Part shown: positions 47,275 to 55,802 of the stretch, in pieces
Position numbering within the stretch: the first letter of the stretch is position 1
Layout: every line of letters begins with the position of its first letter
Origin: Spirochaetota bacterium
Lineage (GTDB): Bacteria > Spirochaetota > UBA12135 > COTS27
Direction: 5' to 3'
Length of the DNA: 64,000 nucleotides
NCBI GenBank assembly: GCA_013426755.1
Contig: AP019861.1
Coordinates: 2,620,922-2,684,921, forward strand
The notes under the pieces: generated by a model
What the model was told of the DNA's origin: nothing
Seen by the model: only the letters and a program-made list of their open reading frames with translations
Databases searched by the model: none
Position numbers and translations under genes: made by a program

Positions 47275-47316
47275 TTATTATATGACTTAGAACAGTTATA
47301 TGCGGTCATATAATAA
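47275..47316. terminator. Perfect 12-bp inverted repeat between convergent genes, bidirectional terminator candidate
   Basis: TTATTATATGAC (47275-47286) and GTCATATAATAA (47305-47316) are exact reverse complements around an 18-nt loop. It lies 28 bp after leuD and just before the stop of the convergent gene ending at 47325, where a shared terminator is expected. The stem is AU-rich and there is no strong U-run, so termination strength is uncertain. Confidence 0.5.
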
Positions 47317-47324
47317 ATATAAGC

Positions 47325-49181
47325 TTATCTGTTTGACCTAGCATTTTCACTAAGTACGTTTTCAGCACTCGCCTTAAGAGAAGTAAACGTAGCAGGAGAT
47401 ATTACAGTAATATTAAACGTAGTCGTTACTTCCTTACCAGGAAATAATGGGTCTAAAAATCTTTTTAATAATAACGCAAACAACTGATTTAAATAATCTA
47501 TCGCTTGTTCTGTTATCGCAAGTACGTAGATAAGACGCCTAGGCCCTTGACTGAGCCCTAGAATAAAATTAACGTCTGCTGGCAATTCTTTCTCTAAGTA
47601 CGCCATAAAGGTTTTAAGAACGCTGCGCACTTTCTGTTTGTACTGCGCTGCAAAGGAGAAGTTGACGATACCTAACAAGAAGTGGGGATGACCTGTCTCA
47701 GTATATGTATGAAAAATATTTTTAAGGAGTTCCTCCATATAAACTTCTGTTAAAAATCCTGTATCGTTATTTTCTGAGGATTTCTGAGTGTTAAGATCAT
47801 CATGACTACGTCTACCTGAAAAATGTGTAAAGCATTGATGACATTTGGTTAGAAACCATGTAAATTGTGCGTAGCGGAGTGCGCCGATAAAAAACTGATT
47901 ATGCAGATTACTCCCTTTGCCTTCAATGTCGTTTTCTAGAGCGAATGGCATATCTTTTTCTAGTTTAATACATCCTAAGAGGTGTTTATTTAGCGGGGGC
48001 TCTTGGTCTCTTGACTCGTTGTTTAACCTGGGATATTCGTTAGAAGTGGTATCAGAATTATGTAAAATAGAGGCTAGCCCTTCTAGATTCTGGCTTTGAT
48101 CGTTATGTACTTGTTTAGCATAGGCTTTATGAATGAATTGATCTTCTTCTGTTTTCTTGGGGTGCGTCGCATCGTTTTCTGAAGGTGCTGATGGTAAAAT
48201 TGACGGAGTATGCGTAGCACGTCCCTTAACATGCTCCTTAGAAGTAGTGATTTTTGTAGCGGATGCCTTATCTAGCTGGAGAGAGCGCTGCAGTGGCAGA
48301 TCACTCTTAAAGAGGGGAATATGTAGTGTGATCTGGTAGCGTATTCCTTTCTTTTCATAAGTAACAAAGGGTTCTAGGTGCTTGAAGTAAACTTCTGTCT
48401 TTGCAAATAACTGCGGCGTTGTCGCCTGCATTTCAGCTAGCGTTTCTTTATCAAATGACCTTAACTGGAGCGCCTCAGTTTCATTAGCAGGTTTTTCTGC
48501 TGGGTGGGCAGCGGAAATATTTAGATGCTGATGAGAGTATTTAGCACTAGACGATGCTAGCTTAGCTTTATCGGTCGTGGAATGCTGCTTATCCCATAAT
48601 TTTAACACCCATGCGCTTTTGAGTTTAAGATAAGTCCCATTTTCCTTATCGTGCTCTTTTAAATAAAGAAGTGCGCGGTCTGTTTTTTCTTCGACAGCCA
48701 TAAGCTTCATCATCTGTTCTAGTAAATGCTGGTGACTGTAGGCTTTAAAGAGTGCTTCAATACCCTTTAAAAAAAGTGCTGATCTAAAAAAATACTGCTG
48801 CTCTGATCTTGCTTTAAGGATTTCACTCAGGTAACGAATATGCGTTTCCGTTCCCCAATCATCAAAAGAAGCGTTCGTAGTTTGCACCCTTGCTTCTGAT
48901 GAAGGAGGTATTATTGTTTTAGAACCTGTTCTGTCTAGATGAAAAAACTTAGAAGCGTGCCCTGCTTTTGAAGCAAATAGAGATTGGTATGTTCTAAGCC
49001 TGACTTGTCTGGGAACACCATCTTTTTGAAGCGCTATTTTAGCTAATTTTGTCTGCAGCGTATACTGAGGCAAATATCTTCTGAGAACAACATATGCTAT
49101 CCATGCACTTATACTGATCCCCACTAGGAAAGCTGCCAGTTTTAACCAAAAAATTTCTACTATCATTGCATCGATCATCAT
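47325..49181 (-). CDS. Membrane-anchored protein of unknown function
   Basis: 618 residues that I do not recognise. A single N-terminal helix (about 13-34, AAFLVGISISAWIAYVVL) anchors a large soluble part. Residues about 100-220 are helical (helix-rich RYLSEILKARSEQQYFFRSAL, then LMAVEEKTDRALLYLKEHDK). The middle (about 230-420) is a disordered-looking Ser/Thr/Lys/Glu region. The last 180 residues look folded again: HFLLGIVNFSFAAQY, KTFMAYLEKELPADVNFILG, RLIYVLAITEQ; this alternation weakly recalls a degenerate GGDEF-type fold, but no GGDEF motif exists and I give that little weight. It is convergent with leuD and lies divergently 299 bp from murB. Confidence 0.75.
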   Translation of the reverse strand: MMIDAMIVEIFWLKLAAFLVGISISAWIAYVVLRRYLPQYTLQTKLAKIALQKDGVPRQVRLRTYQSLFASKAGHASKFFHLDRTGSKTIIPPSSEARVQTTNASFDDWGTETHIRYLSEILKARSEQQYFFRSALFLKGIEALFKAYSHQHLLEQMMKLMAVEEKTDRALLYLKEHDKENGTYLKLKSAWVLKLWDKQHSTTDKAKLASSSAKYSHQHLNISAAHPAEKPANETEALQLRSFDKETLAEMQATTPQLFAKTEVYFKHLEPFVTYEKKGIRYQITLHIPLFKSDLPLQRSLQLDKASATKITTSKEHVKGRATHTPSILPSAPSENDATHPKKTEEDQFIHKAYAKQVHNDQSQNLEGLASILHNSDTTSNEYPRLNNESRDQEPPLNKHLLGCIKLEKDMPFALENDIEGKGSNLHNQFFIGALRYAQFTWFLTKCHQCFTHFSGRRSHDDLNTQKSSENNDTGFLTEVYMEELLKNIFHTYTETGHPHFLLGIVNFSFAAQYKQKVRSVLKTFMAYLEKELPADVNFILGLSQGPRRLIYVLAITEQAIDYLNQLFALLLKRFLDPLFPGKEVTTTFNITVISPATFTSLKASAENVLSENARSNR

Positions 49182-49480
49182 ACAATTGTTCTTAAAGTTA
49201 TCTCTAACCCATTTGCTTCACCTATCTATAGAGTGCACTTTTTTACGTATACCCATAACACCCACTACGAGTAAATTTAAAGATTAAATATTGCTTTCAT
49301 CATATCATAAATGCGACAAATATTTATAAAGTAAATCTGCTCCTCAGCTACAATTAAATATTGATAAGAAATTTAACCGCGCATAACCCAACAAAGATAA
49401 CCTATTAACATTAAACCCTAATTAAGCCCTGTTTATAATAAAAAGTAGATGAGACATAGATCCATAAGGAATAAAAAAAA
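49182..49480. other. Divergent intergenic region upstream of murB
   Basis: AT-rich 299 bp between two divergent genes; must hold both promoters. No consensus pair was identified. An AAGGA ribosome site lies 10 nt before the TTG start of murB. Confidence 0.4.
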
Positions 49481-50533
49481 TTGAGCGCATCACTCAAAAA
49501 ACAACTCAAGGAAAAATTCGCAGATAACATCGCCTTTGACATCCCCCTCAAACAAAAAAGTTATTTAAAAATAGGCGGCCATGCTAAGTATTTTTTAACA
49601 TTGACAGAAGCAGAAGCCATTAAAGACGCTATAGGTTATCTACGCGAACAAGGGTTAGAGTACTTTATCTTAGGCAAAGGCACCAATACACTTATCAAAG
49701 AAGGTCCGCTCAACCCCATTATTATTCAACTCGCACGCACAACTAAACCTACCATTGACCTCGAGAAAAATGAAATCACTTATCCAGCGGGAATACTTCT
49801 TATGCAGGCCATAAAAATAGCTCTCCAGCACAGACTCGGCGGGATGGAATTTGGCATTGGAATCCCAGGTAGCATCGGTGGTGCTGTAAAAATGAATGCC
49901 GGCACATATCTTGGCGAAGTAAAAGATGTTCTAAAGAAAGCTTTTGTCATCAGACATTCCACCTCTCCCTCGACAAACCATTTAGCCCCAGCCAGCCAGC
50001 CACCTAATCTCACTCCTCTCTCCTCCTCTTCTCCTCCATCGGTTACCTCACAAAACCATACCCGCATTACTGAAGAAGATGCGATTAGTTTAGGGTTAGA
50101 GTACCGAAGTTCAAATTTGAAATCAAGTGAAATCGTACTCGCTGCTAAATTCGCACTCTCGCCCTTATCAGAAGCAGAATGCAAACTTCGTAAAAAAACT
50201 GTTTTAACAACACTTGCCAAACGTAAACAAACACAACCACTAGCCGCCAATTCACTTGGCTCTACGTTTAAAAATCCATCTCAAAATTTGACCGGACGTG
50301 CAGCCGTACCCAATAGTGAAAAGCTTTTCGCAGCAAGACTTATTGAAGCTGCTAACCTCAAAGGGGTACGCTGTGGCGGAATGAGTGTTTCTACCCAGCA
50401 CGCCAATTTTATTATCAATGACGGGTCCGCCACCGCCACCGATGCGCTAAGGCTATTAGAATTGATCGAGACAACCGTTTATAAAAAATTTGGTATTCGT
50501 CTAGAACGTGAAATCACTTTGCTTGGATGGTGA
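49481..50533 (+). CDS. murB: UDP-N-acetylenolpyruvoylglucosamine reductase
   Basis: Flavoprotein that reduces UDP-GlcNAc-enolpyruvate to UDP-MurNAc in peptidoglycan synthesis. Start is TTG at 49481, supported by AAGGA ten bases upstream and by the conserved N-terminus PLKQKSYLKIGGHAKYF. FAD-binding FILGKGTNTLI and GMEFGIGIPGSIGGAVKMNAG are present, the catalytic Ser is in NSLGSTFKNP, and the final Glu in LEREITLLGW. Between residues about 160 and 195 a Ser/Pro/Thr insert (SQPPNLTPLSSSSPPSV) interrupts the usual loop before the YR-S-S segment, extending the protein to 350 residues. Confidence 0.95.
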   Translation: MSASLKKQLKEKFADNIAFDIPLKQKSYLKIGGHAKYFLTLTEAEAIKDAIGYLREQGLEYFILGKGTNTLIKEGPLNPIIIQLARTTKPTIDLEKNEITYPAGILLMQAIKIALQHRLGGMEFGIGIPGSIGGAVKMNAGTYLGEVKDVLKKAFVIRHSTSPSTNHLAPASQPPNLTPLSSSSPPSVTSQNHTRITEEDAISLGLEYRSSNLKSSEIVLAAKFALSPLSEAECKLRKKTVLTTLAKRKQTQPLAANSLGSTFKNPSQNLTGRAAVPNSEKLFAARLIEAANLKGVRCGGMSVSTQHANFIINDGSATATDALRLLELIETTVYKKFGIRLEREITLLGW

Positions 50534-50963
50534 CATCCAGCAAACTAGATTAGCTTAAAAACTCACCTCGAATAGTAACATCCCTCGAACTAGGCTAGCT
50601 TAAAAACTCACCCGCACCATACACACCACGCTACCTGCACTCATGGTTTTGAGAGCAAACTGCTTTTACATTGCCGCACAAAGACTGATGCAGAGTAACG
50701 ATTATATCCACCCTACCTTATCAAGAAATAACTTCACGGCCAGTTTTAGTGCGCCGCATCATAACAAATACGATCTCTCAAATAAAGCATGGGCACAAAT
50801 AAAACTTTGGTGCTTTATTTTGCTTTATTGAGAGAACGCCCGCTATCTTTAAAAGACCTTCTTTAAAAAGAACTGCGGCTAATAAGCATTGCTATTTTAT
50901 ATATTACAGAACTTATACATCCTAGATAGAACTAGCCGCAAGCCTTTTATAACTTGAAGAATA
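50534..50963. repeat. 430-bp region between murB and the desaturase, with a 45-bp direct repeat
   Basis: Two copies of a unit containing CTAGCTTAAAAACTCACC (about 50533-50622, 45 bp apart) follow murB. The possible 62-codon frame at 50643-50831 has no ribosome site and no family resemblance, so no gene is called. Confidence 0.55.
50780..50820. terminator. Perfect 10-bp stem between convergent murB and desaturase genes
   Basis: AAATAAAGCA (50780-50789) and TGCTTTATTT (50811-50820) are exact reverse complements around a 21-nt loop. On the plus strand the stem ends in TTTATTTTGCTTTATT. Position between convergent genes supports a terminator role, though the loop is large. Confidence 0.4.
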
Positions 50964-52064
50964 TCAATTTTTCCTAGAAGCAGGTGTAAGCGCTGGAACA
51001 ACAGGTATCACTGATTTAGGGTGCTTCTTTTTAAGTCGTTGTTGCTTTTTTTTGTCCTTAATAATCTTAGCTTCAACATAAACAGCTTCTGGGACGGGAC
51101 GCAGATCACGGACAATACCAACCCAACTCAATGCCTTCAATACGTAGTAAGTGATATCAAATTCCCACCAATAAAAACCTTGCCTTGCTGTTGCTGGGTA
51201 ATAGTGGTGATTGTTATGCCATCCTTCACCTAAGGTGAATATTGACAGAAACCAGTTGTTACGGCTTTCGTCTTTTGTTTCAAACCGTTTCCTACCCCAG
51301 ATATGTGTAAGGGAATTGATACTTACGGTGGCGTGAAAAAGAATGATTGTCGATATAAAGAAGCCCCAGATAAGAAGTTGCGGGCCTGTTACGCCTAGGG
51401 CTGGGAATTGCCAACTCATAAATTTGCCTATATAAAATACGGCCACTCCCGTTAGCGTAGGGACAAGGATATCAAATCTATTTAGAAAGCGTAATTCAGG
51501 ATATTTAGCAAAATCTTTAATGTATTGATATGGAGTGCGGAAACTCACATCTGAGGTGAACCACCCCATATGACTCCACCAAAACCCACCATGTACAGGA
51601 GAGTGAATGTCTTTTTCCGTATCAGAATACCTATGGTGGTGTCTATGATGTGCCGCCCACCATAACGCACCGCGCTGCGCACATGTCGCCGCAAACAAAG
51701 CAAACATAAATTGCCAAAAACGGTTCAATTTATACGTCCGATGCGCAAAATAACGATGATAGATGCCCGTTATCGCAAACATTCGCACCAAATAAAATAC
51801 GATTGCAAATATAACTGCAAATGGACTCCATCCTACCCAAATCACACCCAAACACATAAGATGCACCGCTATAAATGGAATCACACGGGGAAAATTGAAT
51901 TTCGTTGAATTGCCTAAATGCTCTGTCCTTTCCGAATCAACCCACAATAATATGACTGTATACGCAGTCTTAAAAAATCGCTTGACATAACCCAAGATTC
52001 CTCTCTCGATCACAGCCTGAGATTTATCAGATATGCCCACTTCCGTAGATGATACTTGTTTCAT
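50964..52064 (-). CDS. Membrane fatty-acid (acyl-CoA/acyl-lipid delta-9 type) desaturase
   Basis: 366 residues with about four transmembrane helices and the three histidine boxes of the di-iron desaturases: HRYFAHRTYK, HRHHHRYSD (in AHHRHHHRYSDTEKDIHSP) and EGWHNNHHYYPATARQGF. It introduces a cis double bond, typically delta-9, into saturated acyl chains and so controls membrane fluidity. HxxxxH spacing and the DTEKDIHSP and WEFDITYY segments are typical of stearoyl-CoA-desaturase-like bacterial enzymes. The first 50 and last 40 residues are soluble and charged (Lys-rich C-terminus). An upstream -10-like TATAAT on the minus strand is at 52161-52166, without a good -35. Confidence 0.93.
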   Translation of the reverse strand: MKQVSSTEVGISDKSQAVIERGILGYVKRFFKTAYTVILLWVDSERTEHLGNSTKFNFPRVIPFIAVHLMCLGVIWVGWSPFAVIFAIVFYLVRMFAITGIYHRYFAHRTYKLNRFWQFMFALFAATCAQRGALWWAAHHRHHHRYSDTEKDIHSPVHGGFWWSHMGWFTSDVSFRTPYQYIKDFAKYPELRFLNRFDILVPTLTGVAVFYIGKFMSWQFPALGVTGPQLLIWGFFISTIILFHATVSINSLTHIWGRKRFETKDESRNNWFLSIFTLGEGWHNNHHYYPATARQGFYWWEFDITYYVLKALSWVGIVRDLRPVPEAVYVEAKIIKDKKKQQRLKKKHPKSVIPVVPALTPASRKN

Positions 52065-52796
52065 AAAAATATACCCATTTATTATTTAATTAATTTTAGT
52101 ACAGCAATTACTTCACCAACTCATATATACCTATACATAAATATATACTAATGATACATCATTATAGTATACACGTGAACACAGGCGTATACATTCGCAA
52201 ATATATGCATTCGCAAATATATATCACAAGTATATTTACCGTAATATGTATATTATTAGTAATATTGTATTTATTGGTAGTATTTATCGGTATTCACTAT
52301 ATTTCGTTAGCATTCATTATATATTAGTATAACGTGCTATAACGCACATTACAATAACATATTTATCATTACATATCAGATATTATACATATCAAATATT
52401 ATATTCACGAGAAATAATTTACTCGGTTTATTATTAATAATTTAACTTTACTCGTATACATTATACCCTAGTTTAATAAAAATTACTAGTAAAATTCTAA
52501 AATTATAGCATTCCTAAGATTTTACGCCATTTTATCAAAAATAGCTTAAAAAAATAAAACCTATGCTATATTGTAAAAACTACATTGAAAAAATTCATAT
52601 TCTTTCAATATTCCTAGGTAAAACCGCTTATTTCCTAATATTCTCTACCTTTTCCTAACATATTGTTTTAACTTACCCTATTTACAGGTCTATAATATAA
52701 ATATAATTATTATATGCCCCAAAGTCAACTTATTTATTAAAAAAAGTCAACCTACCTCTTCAATTACTAGCACAGCATATCGTAACCTCTCCCCAA
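52065..52796. other. 732-bp AT-rich divergent intergenic region
   Basis: Contains a 16-bp direct duplication CATTCGCAAATATATG/CATTCGCAAATATATA (52192-52223) and repeated TATTATA-type strings. It should carry the divergent promoters of the desaturase and rarA. No gene was identified. Confidence 0.45.
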
Positions 52797-54590
52797 ATGA
52801 ACTCCCCGCAAGTAAATTCTTCTCAAAAACTAACCCCTTCTCATTCACGTCTCAATACAGATAATGAAGAGATTGCCGCAAATTCAAATAAGATAGAGAA
52901 CCCCATTGCTTCTAAATCAGCTAGGAAAAAAACAGATATTAAAAAAAATTCTAAACGACCTAACCCATCCCAACAGACTTCTAACCCATCGCAACAGACT
53001 TCAAGGCAACAAAATTTAAAGCACCAGAATTCAGGACAAAAAACTTCAAAAAATCACTCAGAACAGCATAACGGCACCCCAACCCCCCATAATTCCCCCA
53101 TTAATCATCTTCACCCGCAGCCTCCATCCCCCACTCATTCTCCCATAACACAGCATTCTAAAAATATTGCCTCCCACCAAGACGCCAATATTGCTTCCCA
53201 TCAAGATGACAATATTACTTCCCACCAAGACGCCAATATTACTTCCCATCAAAATACTAATATTACTTCCTATCAAAACACTAAAAACCTCAATGCCAAG
53301 CACCACATTCCACTAGCAGAACAACTCAGACCCACAACATTAACAGAAATTGTCGGGCAAGACCATCTTCTAAGACCAGATTCTCTCCTCCAGAGAACAC
53401 TCAAAAAAAATTTCCTCCCATCACTCATTCTCTGGGGACCCCCAGGAAGTGGCAAAACAACCCTAGCACGCTTGCTAGCAGAACAATTAATAGCTAGCCA
53501 TACATTTCATTTCGAAGTGCTCTCCGCTGTTTTTTCATCCGTAAACGCCCTAAGAAAAATCTTTGAAGATGCCAAAATCCGTAAAACAAACCCCTCTCCC
53601 CCCAATCAGACCCTCCTATTCGTAGACGAAATTCATCGCTTCAATAAAGCCCAACAAGACAGCTTTCTCCCCTACGTAGAAACAGGTGTCATCACGCTCA
53701 TAGGCGCCACCACAGAAAATCCAAGCTTCGCTCTCATCAAAGCACTCCTCTCACGAACACAAGTCCTCGTCTTAAAAAAATTAGACGCAGCCGCTCTCAC
53801 TAAAATCTTAGACCACGCCCAAAAAAAACTTGACCTAACCCTCCCCCTCACCGAACCCGCTCAATTAGAACTCATTCGCTTAGCAGACGGCGACGGCCGC
53901 TACTTACTAAGCCTCGTGCAGAACATTCTAACACATCCACCTCCACAAAAACCCCTAGATAAACAAGACCTCATCGCCCTCCTCCATAAACGTAGTATGC
54001 TGTACGATAAATCAGGAGACGAACATTACAACCTCATCAGTGCCCTGCATAAAACTTTACGCGGTAGCGATTGTGATGCGGCGTTATATTACCTCGCACG
54101 GATGCTTGCCAGCGGGGAAGACCCGCATTATATTTTTAGACGAATTCTTAGACTGGCTTATGAAGACATTGGTCTTGCGGACCCAGAAGCACCCCTTCAC
54201 GTCCTCACCGGATGGCAGACCTACGAACGCCTCGGCAGCCCAGAAGGAGAGATTGCACTCGCGCAAGCTGTCATCTATCTTGCCAACGCTCCCAAATCAA
54301 ACAGCTCTTACAAAGCATTGCAGTCTTCCTTGTCCTACGCCAAAGAACATTCGACGCCCCCACCACCGAAACATATTCTCAATGCGCCCACCTCTCTTAT
54401 GAAAAACCTTGGCTACGGACATCAATACCAATACGACCACGACCACCCAGACGCCTTCTCAGGACAAAATTACTTTCCAGAAAATCTTCCCCGCAAACAA
54501 TTTTACACGCCCCACCCACGCGGCTTTGAACGCACCATGCAAAAACGCCTTGCCTACTTCAATACCCTCAGACAAAATCGTAACCCTTAA
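52797..54590 (+). CDS. rarA: Replication-associated recombination protein RarA/MgsA with a long disordered N-terminus
   Basis: AAA+ ATPase of the clamp-loader type acting at stalled forks. The RarA domain begins near residue 170 with PLAEQLRPTTLTEIVGQDHLL, then Walker A WGPPGSGKTT (about 212-221), Walker B LFVDEIHRFNKAQQD, ATTENPSFALIKALLSR (sensor and arginine-finger region), and the C-terminal LGYGHQYQYDHDHPDAF and YFP-[EQ]-N-L-P-x-x-x-F-Y motifs. The first 170 residues are unlike any RarA: Ser/Asn/Gln/His-rich with tandem 8-residue repeats. No other Met lies between them and the domain, so either the extension is real or the true start is a non-AUG codon. Confidence 0.93.
   Translation: MNSPQVNSSQKLTPSHSRLNTDNEEIAANSNKIENPIASKSARKKTDIKKNSKRPNPSQQTSNPSQQTSRQQNLKHQNSGQKTSKNHSEQHNGTPTPHNSPINHLHPQPPSPTHSPITQHSKNIASHQDANIASHQDDNITSHQDANITSHQNTNITSYQNTKNLNAKHHIPLAEQLRPTTLTEIVGQDHLLRPDSLLQRTLKKNFLPSLILWGPPGSGKTTLARLLAEQLIASHTFHFEVLSAVFSSVNALRKIFEDAKIRKTNPSPPNQTLLFVDEIHRFNKAQQDSFLPYVETGVITLIGATTENPSFALIKALLSRTQVLVLKKLDAAALTKILDHAQKKLDLTLPLTEPAQLELIRLADGDGRYLLSLVQNILTHPPPQKPLDKQDLIALLHKRSMLYDKSGDEHYNLISALHKTLRGSDCDAALYYLARMLASGEDPHYIFRRILRLAYEDIGLADPEAPLHVLTGWQTYERLGSPEGEIALAQAVIYLANAPKSNSSYKALQSSLSYAKEHSTPPPPKHILNAPTSLMKNLGYGHQYQYDHDHPDAFSGQNYFPENLPRKQFYTPHPRGFERTMQKRLAYFNTLRQNRNP
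53169..53288 (+). repeat. 24-bp in-frame tandem repeat in the RarA N-terminus
   Basis: Five copies encode SHQDANIA, SHQDDNIT, SHQDANIT, SHQNTNIT and SYQNTKN. The nucleotide unit is CCCACCAAGACGCCAATATT-like and varies by a few bases. It is the same period as the repeat inside actB but unrelated in sequence. Confidence 0.9.
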
Positions 54591-54639
54591 CCCATTGTCA
54601 TTGCCAAGCTGACAAGACGGTATTGTCGCTAAATCTTAA

Positions 54640-54870
54640 TCATTCGCTATATAACCCTTCCACAAACCCCCTATTGTAGCCATCAATGTAAGAACGCTCG
54701 CCTATATCAGGAATGGGACATATCGGAGGTATCGGCGCTAAGCAATAATAATCTCCATAGCATGCTCCCGCAGCATATCCCTTTTCGTATCCTCTGCAGA
54801 ATGCATCACCGCCATATACAGGCATGTACAACATTGTCATAAGACATATTAGTGTCAGTAGTGTTTTCAT
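54640..54870 (-). CDS. Small secreted Cys-containing protein
   Basis: 76 residues: a clear signal peptide (MKTLLTLICLMTMLYMPVYGG, cleaved near residue 20), then a mature part of about 55 residues with five Cys and the repeated pattern FCRGYEKGYAAG ... YIDGYNRGFVEG, i.e. two G-Y-x-x-G-[YF] modules around a Pro-rich CLAPIPPICPIPD centre. Disulphide bonding in the periplasm is likely. I do not know the function. It is the only gene here with a textbook promoter (minus strand, 55046-55074), leaving a leader of about 170 nt. It is convergent with rarA, 49 bp away. Confidence 0.75.
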   Translation of the reverse strand: MKTLLTLICLMTMLYMPVYGGDAFCRGYEKGYAAGACYGDYYCLAPIPPICPIPDIGERSYIDGYNRGFVEGLYSE

Positions 54871-55375
54871 GATCTTTGCCTCTTCATGTTATCAATATAG
54901 ATTTTTAGATTATTAATGTTTTGTCTAGCAATTTTAATCAGTCCCTTATAAATCATGCCCTCACCAACGATCGCCCCTTACAACGTCACACGAACTACTC
55001 GGGGGCTTCGCTGTCCTAGCCACATTCACAACTGAATTGCCCTATATTATACTATAAATAGCTAATTTTGTCAAGTGTTTTCATGATTTTTTTAAAGAAA
55101 TTGACTGAATTTCAATTTTTTTTACGATTTCTGCCTCTAATCATCACTTTATGCCCATAATTTATCGTTTTATGGTCATTATAACATGATTTCTATTATT
55201 TGTCAAGCCCCTGTGCATTTAAATTTGAACGGTACTAGCATGCACCAGAAAGTAGGGGAAGCAGTGGAACGAACACGTCTTATCCCACCTGCAAATTGAG
55301 AAGTTCTATGACATGACGACTAGGTGGAGGGGTGGTCTTAGTAAAGATGCAGATTGACTTAGCCTAATATTCTAT
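54871..55375. other. Leader and flanking region with a GC-rich element
   Basis: Around 54940-55020 there is a noticeably GC-richer stretch (CCAACGATCGCCCCTTACAA, CTACTCGGGGGCTTCGCTGT) within the leader of the small secreted protein. It resembles dispersed GC-rich repeats I recall from other genomes, but it could also be a structured RNA. The rest is AT-rich, with TTGTCAAG near both 55068 and 55201. Confidence 0.4.
55046..55074 (-). promoter_or_regulatory. Perfect consensus sigma-70 promoter, minus strand
   Basis: Reading the minus strand, TTGACA (55074-55069), a 17-bp spacer and TATAAT (55051-55046) match the consensus at all 12 positions. Transcription would run toward the small secreted protein gene starting at 54870, with a leader of about 170 nt. 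Confidence 0.8.
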
Positions 55376-55500
55376 CTGCGTTCATCCGCGTTTATCTGTG
55401 GTTAAATCTAATTCTCGATCTGCGTTTATCTGCTATCAATTGCTTTTATACAATCCAATTTGCGTTCATCCGCAGTTAATTGCTTTCGTACCATTCTTTG
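55376..55500. repeat. ATCTGCGTTCATC-type repeat cluster, left flank of the restriction-modification island
   Basis: Several units of the kind CTGCGTTCATCCGCGTTTAT followed by GGTTAAATCTAATTCTC occur between 55376 and 55500. The segment GTTAAATCTAATTCTCGATC (55401-55420) has a close match at 62470-62489 on the other side of the island, in the same orientation. Confidence 0.75.
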
Positions 55501-55672
55501 AATTGACCCTGTACCCAACTGAAATAATGACATCTAGATTGCAGAACTTAATAGGCTTATCAGAATTTGCAATGTGCAGAAAATGCACATTGCTCTTTTC
55601 TTCCAATTTCAAATTGTGATCTTGAATTAAGTGATTATGTTCATCTAATAAATTATTTTCATCTTTATTTTT

Positions 55673-55798
55673 TTATACATCATTTTTATAAAGGTCTAAA
55701 ATTTTAAAATCATCTAGATTATTAGAATCGTAGTTTTGTTTTTTATCTACTTTCCAAATATCATTTTCTTTTATAATAATTCCACCAAAGATTTTTAG
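55673..55798 (-). pseudogene. Leftover second Res C-terminus
   Basis: Directly after the res stop (55803-55805) an in-frame 41-codon stretch encodes LKIFGGIIIKENDIWKVDKK, then QNYDSNNLDDFKILDLYKND and V, closed by TAA at 55673. It matches the true Res C-terminus (NKIVGGIIKFEYPSWKIN, then SKEEYNHSNNDDWQNLTF) in order and in the GGII, W-K-[IV], Y-[DN]-x-x-N-x-D-D positions. It has no start codon of its own and a TGA in front. It is most simply the tail of another res allele left by recombination. Confidence 0.75.
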
Positions 55799-55802
55799 TC
55801 AT

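Noticed and set aside
49780..50250. 156-codon frame antisense to murB
   Set aside because: Shadow of murB on the other strand; no conserved motif.
50643..50831. 62-codon frame after murB
   Set aside because: No ribosome site, no family resemblance, and its end overlaps the stem proposed as a terminator.
55376..55620. 73-codon frame at 55398-55619
   Set aside because: It runs through the ATCTGCGTTCATC repeat cluster and has no coding character.
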